A DNA stretch of 7,373 nt from a bacterium (GTDB lineage Bacteria; Actinomycetota; Acidimicrobiia; Acidimicrobiales; CATQHL01), in the NCBI GenBank assembly GCA_028819945.1, contig JAPPKQ010000053.1, positions 1-7,373 of the forward strand, written 5' to 3'. Of this stretch, positions 1 to 4,356 are shown piece by piece. The notes beneath the pieces were generated by a model. The model had not been told where the DNA came from and ran no database searches. It worked only from the letters and a program-made list of their open reading frames with translations. The position numbers were made by a program, and so were the translations under genes. How positions within the stretch are numbered: the stretch's first letter is position 1; every line of letters begins with the position of its first letter.

Positions 1-271
1 CAAGACCGGCTGGGAAACCGGGTCAAGCAACGACACGCCCGCCCCGGATATCGGTACCTTTCATCGGACTCCTGTCCAAGAACTTCAGCGCTCAGCACGA
101 GCCCCGGCGCTCGCAGCCGTCGCTGACGCTGCCGATCAGCAGTCTAATGACACAAGGGCCGCCAGTCCGCGGAGCGACCCTCGCGTCCGGCAGGCGACGC
201 CGCCGAACGCGATGCACCGCTTCACCCGAGGACGCCCGTCAAGACCGCCCCGGAGAACGTCGATCAGTACG
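1..271. other. Left-edge stretch with no recognisable gene
   Basis: I recognise no protein family on either strand here. Plus-strand frames 2 and 3 stay open through the stretch, but their translations are Arg/Ser/Pro-rich and resemble no family, as expected for chance open frames in GC-rich DNA. What can be seen is an imperfect inverted repeat at 4-24 (GACCGG and CCGGGTC arms), a minus-strand start codon with a good ribosome-binding site at 62-64, and a TAGACT hexamer on the minus strand at 141-146 that could be a -10 element. The stretch ends where repeat copy A begins. It may hold the upstream region of a minus-strand gene beyond the left edge, or decayed accessory DNA. Confidence 0.4.
23..64 (-). 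CDS. Possible 13-residue leader peptide ORF
   Basis: A minus-strand ATG at 64-62 is preceded by AGGAG at a spacing of 4 nt, a better ribosome-binding site than several real genes in this window have. It opens a 13-residue frame (MKGTDIRGGRVVA) ending in TGA at 25-23. Directly after the stop lies the imperfect hairpin at 4-24. A second frame opens at a GTG (36-34) and stays open to the window edge. This could be a translated leader before an off-window gene, the frameshifted start of a gene, or chance. No codon is repeated as in classical amino-acid attenuators. The sequence left of the window would decide it. Confidence 0.2.
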   Translation of the reverse strand: MKGTDIRGGRVVA

Positions 272-390
272 CAACTTTCACCATTGGAGCACTGTTTCTT
301 TCGGCATCCGAGCACCGTTACGTTCGCAGTCCGAGCGGCGCATCGTTCGGAACCGGAGGCTGGGGTGACCCCCGAGATCGGCCTCTCCCC
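272..390 (+). repeat. Repeat copy A: four 13-bp boxes at 23-bp period plus hairpin
   Basis: Four related 13-bp boxes lie at 277-289, 300-312, 323-335 and 346-358, each exactly 23 bp after the last, with 10-bp spacers. They read TTCACCATTGGAG, TTCGGCATCCGAG, TTCGCAGTCCGAG and TTCGGAACCGGAG. A hairpin follows (GGGGTGA at 362-368 with TCTCCCC at 384-390). The block is about 85% identical by hand alignment to copy B at 2007-2125, in the same orientation. Its right end lies 5 bp from the stop codon of the AbiEii gene. Compared with B, several substitutions fall inside the boxes and break their symmetry, so A looks like the more decayed copy. The role is unknown; a protein-binding array (operator, iteron or recombinase site) is the simplest reading. 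Confidence 0.85.
362..390 (-). terminator. Possible terminator hairpin after the AbiEii gene
   Basis: The arms GGGGTGA (362-368) and TCTCCCC (384-390) pair in six of seven positions, with further C/G pairing in the loop. On the minus strand this hairpin begins 5 nt after the TAA of the AbiEii toxin gene, so it could stop its transcript. There is no clear U-tract, and the hairpin is part of the repeated block, so termination may not be its main role. Confidence 0.35.
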
Positions 391-395
391 TGCTC

Positions 396-1136
396 TTAGT
401 CGAGGGGGTCGAGCGGCTTTCTGTGCGTCGAGCGTTCGACGGGTGGGTCTGGGTGTGCGGCGCGGAGATGCTGCAGGTGATTCTGGAGATCAGGTACTCG
501 CGACCTCAGATAGGCGAGCGCGGCGTCTCGCTCGGCGTCGAACTCCCCGTCCTCTTCAAGGTCTCCGGGTTCCGCGAGAAGGTCCACGATCCGAGCGAGG
601 TCGCGACTGGAGAATCGCGTCCCATAGCGGTGCATGTGAAACAGCAACCCGTCCTCGAGGCAATACGAGCCGCCGTCATCGATGGCCTTCAGGTCGATGT
701 AGTCGCGGAGTTTCGGGCGGTAGAGGACGACATCGAGCTTGGAGGCGAGCAGGTCAGGCAGAGACGCCACCGGCAGGCCAGCAATCAGGGTAGGTGGCCG
801 GATGTTGCGGACGAAGCCTGGGTTGTCGCCGCGGTGTGGGGCGAAGAACACCTCCACCTGCACGCCGCAGAGGGTGGCGTGCATCATGTCATCCTCCGCA
901 AGCGAGACGTCGATGTCTTCGGTCTGTTTGGCCAGAGCGCCGCTTATTCGCCGCCCGCTGAACGGCCGGAGGGTCATGAAGTCCAAGTCGAAGGACACGC
1001 GATGGCGCAGATGAATGGCCAGCGCGGTTCCGCCGACAAGAGAGCCGTCCAGGCCCCTGACGACCTTGGCGAGCATCGGCCACACCGCGCGCATCTCTTC
1101 GCTGAGATGGTCGCTCCAATCGTCGAGTTCAGACAA
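396..1136 (-). CDS. AbiEii-family nucleotidyltransferase toxin
   Basis: Predicted cytoplasmic nucleotidyltransferase of the AbiEii/DUF1814 family. Characterised relatives transfer nucleotides and arrest growth until neutralised by the partner antitoxin, acting in TA and phage abortive-infection systems. Motif I is clear: GGT at residues 35-37 followed by DLD at 50-52. A third acidic residue is likely E95 (VEVFF). The family's second motif is present as K133 followed by RDYIDLK at 144-150. The 246-residue length is normal. An ATG 43 codons upstream (1265) would run back into the preceding gene; I prefer TTG at 1136-1134, which lies 8 nt after that gene's stop and has GAGAGG 4 nt before it. The last 30 residues are polar and Pro/Arg-rich. 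The family call is firm; toxin activity is inferred. Confidence 0.85.
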   Translation of the reverse strand: MSELDDWSDHLSEEMRAVWPMLAKVVRGLDGSLVGGTALAIHLRHRVSFDLDFMTLRPFSGRRISGALAKQTEDIDVSLAEDDMMHATLCGVQVEVFFAPHRGDNPGFVRNIRPPTLIAGLPVASLPDLLASKLDVVLYRPKLRDYIDLKAIDDGGSYCLEDGLLFHMHRYGTRFSSRDLARIVDLLAEPGDLEEDGEFDAERDAALAYLRSRVPDLQNHLQHLRAAHPDPPVERSTHRKPLDPLD

Positions 1137-1146
1137 TGCGCCTCTC
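1128..1146 (-). promoter_or_regulatory. Ribosome-binding site fixing the TTG start of the AbiEii gene
   Basis: Reading the minus strand, TGA of the upstream gene is followed at once by GAGAGG, then CGCA, then TTG. This places the start of the toxin gene 8 nt downstream of the antitoxin stop and argues for coupled translation from a rare start codon, which would keep toxin output low relative to antitoxin. Confidence 0.55.
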
Positions 1147-1717
1147 AAAGTTCGGTTCTGTGGGCCAACGCGACATCGATGCGACACGCCGTCGGGTGCG
1201 CGTCGTAGCCGCGCATCGTGCGGAGAGTCCGCAACGCGGAGAGGGGGAGGTTGCTCAACGCCCATGCCCGTGCGGCCATGTCCTCGCTGTCGATCATCCG
1301 CCCGGCGACGGCCACCGCGTCGGCGGGCAAGGAAAGCTCCGCGGGATGGGTGCCCGAACTGAACAGGCTCCAGAACTGCGGCGGCACCCGCTCCGGCACC
1401 GGTCCGGGGGCGCCCGCAGGCCGCGGCAGGGTCGCGAGCACGTCAAGGCAGCGCTCAGAGAGGCTCAGCTTCCACACCTCGCCCAGACGCGTCCCGTAAC
1501 CCCACAGCAAGCGCGCGGACTCGCAGCAAACCAAGCCCGCCTGTTGCATCGCGGCGAGGCATTCGCGCACGGCTGCCGCCGAGAGGCCGGACGCGTCAGC
1601 GAGGGCGTGCACCGTCGCGCCTCCGATGCGGCGGCGAAGAATCGTCAGCACGAGTCGATGATCGGCCGACAACTGGGGATCGTCGTGGCGAACATCGAAG
1701 GTGGGCCCGATAGCCAC
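1145..1717 (-). CDS. Winged-helix antitoxin-like protein paired with AbiEii
   Basis: 190-residue protein directly upstream of the AbiEii toxin on the same strand. Residues about 19-82 look like a winged helix-turn-helix: a helix (HRLVLTILRRR), then a turn-helix pair (HALADASGLSAAAVRECL) and a following hydrophobic stretch. The C-terminal part (about 105-190) has a pattern around PPQFWSLF, then an Ala-rich helix (MAARAWALSNLP), that I associate with proteins encoded just before AbiEii-family toxins. By position and architecture it is the likely antitoxin and autorepressor, analogous to AbiEi but not obviously homologous over its full length. The GTG start (1717) lies inside the 3' end of the DUF4143 remnant and lacks a strong ribosome-binding site, so the start is uncertain. 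A perfect 12-bp palindrome sits 16 bp upstream. Confidence 0.6.
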   Translation of the reverse strand: MAIGPTFDVRHDDPQLSADHRLVLTILRRRIGGATVHALADASGLSAAAVRECLAAMQQAGLVCCESARLLWGYGTRLGEVWKLSLSERCLDVLATLPRPAGAPGPVPERVPPQFWSLFSSGTHPAELSLPADAVAVAGRMIDSEDMAARAWALSNLPLSALRTLRTMRGYDAHPTACRIDVALAHRTEL

Positions 1718-2004
1718 ACGATACCGGTGCCCGGCCGATCGGCCTCTGTGAAGGGTCGATGCTCGAGCCGCGGGCGCCTGAGGTGCTCGATGACTCCGGT
1801 GAGGACCTCCATCTGCCGACGGCGCTCGATGACGAGATCGACCTCGTGGCCGTCATGGGTCCGCCAGTGGCCGACGCCAGCGATGTCGCCGGTCCAGGAC
1901 GCCTGCTTGAGGATTTCGCCCACGACGAAGGTCTCCAGCAGGTGCCCGAACTCGCTCAGCGCTGCCGGGTCGAGCCGCCCCAACCGGGCCGGGCTTAGAC
2001 CGCA
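1645..2004 (-). pseudogene. C-terminal remnant of a DUF4143 (AAA family) ATPase
   Basis: The minus-strand translation carries hallmarks of the DUF4143 domain at the C-terminus of a large family of AAA ATPases: FGHLLETFVVGEILKQ, then HWRTHDGHEVDLVIE. These normally follow a roughly 250-residue P-loop ATPase domain with Walker A and B motifs. Here nothing of that domain exists. In-frame coding similarity starts about at 2004 (around LSPARLGRLD), where repeat copy B begins, and the frame meets a stop within B. After VDLVIE the expected EVK-type strand and the rest of the domain are missing or altered; only a short GIVWLSG resembles the usual later strand. The piece is thus truncated at its start and eroded at its end. 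It was probably a full gene before a rearrangement at repeat B. Confidence 0.65.
1733..1744. promoter_or_regulatory. Perfect 12-bp palindrome, candidate operator
   Basis: GGCCGATCGGCC is a perfect palindrome 16 bp upstream of the GTG start of the winged-helix gene on the minus strand, inside the DUF4143 remnant. Type II antitoxins commonly bind such sites to repress their own operon, so an operator role is possible. GC-rich DNA also yields such palindromes by chance. Confidence 0.25.
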
Positions 2005-2006
2005 CC

Positions 2007-2125
2007 CAACTTTCGCAATTGGAGCACTGTGTCTTTCGGAATCCGAGCATCTTTACGTTCGGAATCCGAGCGGTTCTTGGTTCGGAACCGGAGGCCCGGG
2101 AGACCCCCAGATCGGGCTCTCCGCC
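2007..2125 (+). repeat. Repeat copy B: four 13-bp boxes at 23-bp period plus hairpin
   Basis: Boxes lie at 2012-2024, 2035-2047, 2058-2070 and 2081-2093, each 23 bp after the last. They read TTCGCAATTGGAG, TTCGGAATCCGAG (twice) and TTCGGAACCGGAG; the 10-bp spacers are cactgtgtct, catctttacg and cggttcttgg. The two middle boxes contain the symmetric core TCGGA-A-TCCGA, and the fourth sits within GGTTCGGAACC, a perfect 11-bp inverted repeat. A hairpin follows (GGAGA 2099-2103 with TCTCC 2118-2122, plus an inner CCC/GGG pairing). B is in direct orientation to copy A, offset by 1735 bp. It marks the point where the DUF4143 gene is cut off on one side and an unidentified plus-strand remnant begins on the other. 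It may be an operator array, an iteron-like element or a recombination site. Confidence 0.85.
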
Positions 2126-2295
2126 GCGAGATCGTCCCGCAGTTCCGCGACGGCTACACCGACATCCGCCGCCGCTGGGACGCCGCGGTGTGCGATGCGC
2201 TGGCCTGGGACACCCGCGAAATCGCAGAACTCGGCAAGCTGCTCGCAGACGAGCCCTACGTGCGGGGAGTCGCGTACGGACAGTGGAAAGCGTGA
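2125..2295 (+). pseudogene. C-terminal remnant of an unidentified protein
   Basis: A plus-strand frame after repeat copy B encodes about 56 residues (REIVPQFRDGY to GQWKA) with a protein-like amphipathic composition: RRRWDAAVCDAL, then a helix DTREIAELGKLLADE. The frame extends upstream through the repeat, but the repeat part is unlikely to be coding because it is duplicated elsewhere in a non-coding setting. The pattern vaguely resembles the C-terminal helices of MarR-type regulators, but I cannot identify it. It looks like the 3' end of a gene whose 5' part was lost at the repeat. Alternatively it is a short intact ORF starting at ATG 2029. Confidence 0.35.
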
Positions 2296-2359
2296 TGCGC
2301 TGTCGGGGAGTCCAAGGCGGGACGTGTGGCCTCTTGAAGCGCTACAAAAGGCGATCTTT

Positions 2360-2614
2360 ATGACTACTTCTACGGCGACTACCACGCTGCGCGTGCCGCG
2401 CGCGATCCGAGACGAGATCGCCCGTCTGGCGGAGCGGCGCCGAACGACGATGGTGGAGGTGGTGACCGAGGCCGTGCATCTGCTCGGACGCCACGAGTGG
2501 TGGGCGTCGGTCCGGCACGCGCTCGACGAGATGTCTCCCGCACAGACCGCCGAGTATCAGGCCGAGAGCCGGCTGTGGGATGCTGCTTTGGCCGACGGCC
2601 TCGATGAGCGCTGA
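2360..2614 (+). CDS. Ribbon-helix-helix (CopG/MazE-like) antitoxin
   Basis: 84-residue DNA-binding antitoxin predicted to neutralise the MazF toxin encoded next. Residues 7-12 (TTTLRV) form the DNA-contacting strand, 14-28 (RAIRDEIARLAERRR) the first helix, and 31-42 (MVEVVTEAVHLL) the second, as in RHH dimers. The C-terminal part (about 45-84, acidic, with SPAQTAEYQAES) is the expected toxin-wrapping tail. The start at ATG 2360 is supported by AAAAGG 8 nt upstream and by the RHH strand beginning soon after. The stop overlaps the toxin start by 11 nt, so the pair is translationally coupled. Autoregulation by RHH binding upstream is usual for such pairs; I see no clear operator. Confidence 0.8.
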   Translation: MTTSTATTTLRVPRAIRDEIARLAERRRTTMVEVVTEAVHLLGRHEWWASVRHALDEMSPAQTAEYQAESRLWDAALADGLDER

Positions 2615-2960
2615 GCAGTGGCTTGTTCGAGGCGACCTCTGGCAAGTCGATCTAGGCGCCCGACCGGAACACCCCGAACAGGCCTTCAGCCGCCCGGCGC
2701 TGATCGTCTCCGACGATCGGCTGCACCACCGGAATCTCAAGATGGTGATCGTGGTGCCCGGCACGTCGGTGATTCGACGCGTGCCCCTGCACATCCTGGT
2801 CGAACCCGACAGCGGCAACGGCCTGAGCGCCACGACCGCCTTTCAGACCGAGCAAGTACGAACGGTGTCGACCGCCCGCCTCACCGACCGGCTCGGTCGC
2901 CTCGATCCGCTTAGCCGACACGCCATCGACGAGGTCCTGCGGAACGCGCTGAGCCTTTAG
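2604..2960 (+). CDS. mazF: MazF/PemK-family toxin endoribonuclease
   Basis: 118-residue member of the MazF/PemK family, which cleaves mRNA (some members tRNA or rRNA) at short sequence motifs and halts growth when the antitoxin is lost. It shows the family order: RGDLWQVDLG at residues 9-18, SRPALIVSDD at 29-38 containing the conserved Arg (R30), the strand VIVVPGTS at 48-55 with the conserved Thr (T54), and the C-terminal TEQVRTVSTARL followed by GRLDPLSRHAIDEVL. Length is typical. ATG 2604 is chosen because RGD normally starts near residue 5-10; an upstream ATG (2580) would lie deeper inside the antitoxin gene. All key positions look intact, so the toxin is probably functional. Confidence 0.9.
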   Translation: MSAEQWLVRGDLWQVDLGARPEHPEQAFSRPALIVSDDRLHHRNLKMVIVVPGTSVIRRVPLHILVEPDSGNGLSATTAFQTEQVRTVSTARLTDRLGRLDPLSRHAIDEVLRNALSL

Positions 2961-3064
2961 CGACGCACGGGACCGCCCCGCTGATCGCTCAACGGCTTTG
3001 GCACACTCACGTGGGATCTGGCTGGGAGAGGCGCGGCGGCTTCGGGGCGAATCCGGCCCCCGGC

Positions 3065-3070
3065 TAGAGT
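3065..3070 (+). promoter_or_regulatory. -10 element of a likely leaderless promoter
   Basis: TAGAGT (TANNNT) lies with only 6 nt between it and the ATG of the nucleotidyltransferase-HEPN gene at 3077. In actinobacteria this spacing puts the transcript start at or next to the A of the ATG, giving a leaderless mRNA. There is no convincing ribosome-binding site before this ATG, and no good -35 hexamer, which is usual for such promoters. This would make the gene a transcription unit separate from the RHH-MazF pair 116 bp upstream. Confidence 0.55.
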
Positions 3071-3076
3071 GGCCGG

Positions 3077-4015
3077 ATGGACATTGCCGCTCCGTCGGAG
3101 GCGGCAGCGCGGCTTGCCGCCGACGAATTGGTGGCTGCCGGCGCTGGCAAGGTGCTGCTGTTCGGCTCGGTGGCGAGGGGTGACCAGCGCCTCCACAGCG
3201 ACATCGACCTCGTCGCCATCTTCGACGACCTGGACTACTCCCGGCGATGGAACCTTCGCTACGAACTGGCGAGCAAGGCCGGAGCCGCGTGCGGCCACAG
3301 CGTGGATGTGCACGTGACAGACCGCCCCGAGTGGGCGCGCCGAGTCGATCAGGTGTCGGCGTCTTTCGAGGCTCGCATAGCCCCGGGCGCGGTGGCGCTG
3401 GTGGACCGCCCCGCCGAGGGCGTCAACTGGGACAAGGAGATCGGTTTGCCGGACACGAACGACAAGGAAGCCGCGCAACGCCTCGACGACGTGAACCGGG
3501 AGCTGAGCCTGCTGCGAAACTGCCTGAGCCCCAGCGAATGGGAAACCGGTGCGGCCGAGGTAGGTCGGACCGGCGAACGGGATCGCCTCAGACAAAATCG
3601 GCTCATCGAAGTGCGCGCCAAGGCCGCGATGGCGATCGAGCACTCGGTAAAGGCGCTCACCGCCCTCGAGGGGAGGCCGGTCCGGCACCTTCACGACATC
3701 GCCAAGCTGCTCGACGACATCCCGGCGCAGCGGCCTGCGGTGGACCGGGCCATGGCCAGCCTCGCCTGCAACGAGGTGTCGATTTGGCGCCAGGCCGGCA
3801 CATACGCTGCCGACCGACCCGAACTCACCGCTGACGAAGCCGCCGCCTTGGCCGGCCGGCTCGCCGGTGTCGCATGCGCGGTGGCATACATCGCCGTCGC
3901 CGAGTTCGAGGCCCGCTCTGTGGCCACCGAAGTCGCTTCGGAGACGCACCCCATCATCTCGTCCACCCGGGAGATTCTCAACACTGCCGACCTGCTCACC
4001 GGCGAGGCGATCTGA
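3077..4015 (+). CDS. Single-chain minimal nucleotidyltransferase-HEPN protein
   Basis: 312-residue fusion of two domains that in MntA-HepT systems are separate antitoxin and toxin proteins. Residues 1-115 are a Pol-beta-type minimal nucleotidyltransferase: LFGSVARGD at 28-36, the metal-binding DID at 42-44 and a third Asp in VDVHV at D77. Residues about 135-285 are helical and HEPN-like: a long helix with RAKAAMAIEHSVKAL (180-194), the loop HLHDIAKLL (204-212), WRQAGTYAADRP (237-248), and a final helix 253-280. The canonical HEPN RNase motif (R-x4-6-H, often followed by x-Y) is not seen in the final helices, so the HEPN part may be structural or substrate-binding, as in kanamycin-type nucleotidyltransferases. 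It may be a TA-derived regulator or a resistance-type transferase. The start is set by the leaderless promoter and the immediate MNT fold. Confidence 0.75.
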   Translation: MDIAAPSEAAARLAADELVAAGAGKVLLFGSVARGDQRLHSDIDLVAIFDDLDYSRRWNLRYELASKAGAACGHSVDVHVTDRPEWARRVDQVSASFEARIAPGAVALVDRPAEGVNWDKEIGLPDTNDKEAAQRLDDVNRELSLLRNCLSPSEWETGAAEVGRTGERDRLRQNRLIEVRAKAAMAIEHSVKALTALEGRPVRHLHDIAKLLDDIPAQRPAVDRAMASLACNEVSIWRQAGTYAADRPELTADEAAALAGRLAGVACAVAYIAVAEFEARSVATEVASETHPIISSTREILNTADLLTGEAI

Positions 4016-4021
4016 GCGACG

Positions 4022-4050
4022 CTACACCCGCCGGTCAACTCGGGGTGTGG
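4022..4050. terminator. Bidirectional terminator-like hairpin between convergent genes
   Basis: CTACACCC (4022-4029) pairs with GGGTGTGG (4043-4050) over 8 bp with one G-T pair and a 13-nt loop. It sits in the 50-bp gap between the 3' ends of the plus-strand nucleotidyltransferase-HEPN gene and the minus-strand operon, the expected place for a shared terminator. No U-tract is present, as is common in GC-rich actinobacteria. Confidence 0.6.
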
Positions 4051-4065
4051 AGCGAGGACGGCCTG

Positions 4066-4356
4066 CTAGCCGGGGTCGTTGGGGTGCTGCGCCAAGGGGA
4101 TGACCTGGATGTCGAGCCAGGGGAAGAAGGGCAGGGACGCCAGGGCGGCGTGGAGGTCGTCGGGCGATTCGGCGCACCAGACGCCCCAGTTGGCCCAGCG
4201 GCCCGGCACGCGCCAGAGGCGGCGGATGACACCCGCTTCGACGAGTTCCCGGCCGCGCGCCCGTTCGGCGGCCATGAGCTCGTCGCGCCGGGCGGGGTCG
4301 CCGTCGGGTGGCCAGTCGACCTGGATGTGGACCAGATACTCGGCAGCGTCACTCAT
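4066..4356 (-). CDS. Muconolactone delta-isomerase family protein
   Basis: 96-residue small ferredoxin-like alpha-beta protein of the muconolactone isomerase (CatC) family; the classical enzyme moves the lactone double bond in the catechol branch of the beta-ketoadipate pathway and forms a decamer. The signature segments are present in order: YLVHIQVDWPPD (7-18), the helix ERARGRELVEAG (31-42), RRLWRVPGRWANWGVW (45-60), LHAALASLPFFPWLDIQV (68-85), and the C-terminal PLAQHP (87-92). Length equals the family norm. ATG 4356 has a near-ideal AAGGAGG 6 nt upstream and overlaps the CoA-transferase stop by 8 nt. As the last gene of an operon without catechol dioxygenase or 3-oxoadipate enzymes in view, it may isomerise a different lactone or enoyl compound, so I leave the symbol empty. 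Confidence 0.8.
   Translation of the reverse strand: MSDAAEYLVHIQVDWPPDGDPARRDELMAAERARGRELVEAGVIRRLWRVPGRWANWGVWCAESPDDLHAALASLPFFPWLDIQVIPLAQHPNDPG

Noticed and set aside
272..390. CRISPR array or integron attC site
   Set aside because: The boxes are 13 bp and degenerate with only 10-bp spacers, too short for CRISPR. An RYYYAAC-like ACCCAAC is present at the start of copy B, but copy A lacks it and the matching GTTRRRY site is absent, so attC is not supported.
2334..2362. A sigma-70-type promoter (TTGAAG) right before the RHH antitoxin
   Set aside because: No acceptable -10 hexamer lies at 16-18 bp spacing; TACAAA nearby is at the wrong distance, so no promoter is called.
2019..2363. Coding of the repeat itself (peptides such as MSFGIRASLRSESER)
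   Set aside because: Open frames cross both repeat copies, but differences between copies change amino acids freely and the boxes' 23-bp period is not a multiple of three, so the signal is at DNA level.
1136..2614. A 492-codon open frame on the plus strand
   Set aside because: It runs antisense to the AbiEii partner and DUF4143 remnant and through repeat B; its translation is Arg/Ser/Pro-rich without family features. Only its last 84 codons (2360-2614) are a real gene, the RHH antitoxin.
2957..3949. A 330-codon minus-strand frame opposite the nucleotidyltransferase-HEPN gene
   Set aside because: The plus-strand product shows intact nucleotidyltransferase motifs; the antisense product is a low-information Gly/Arg/Val-rich translation.
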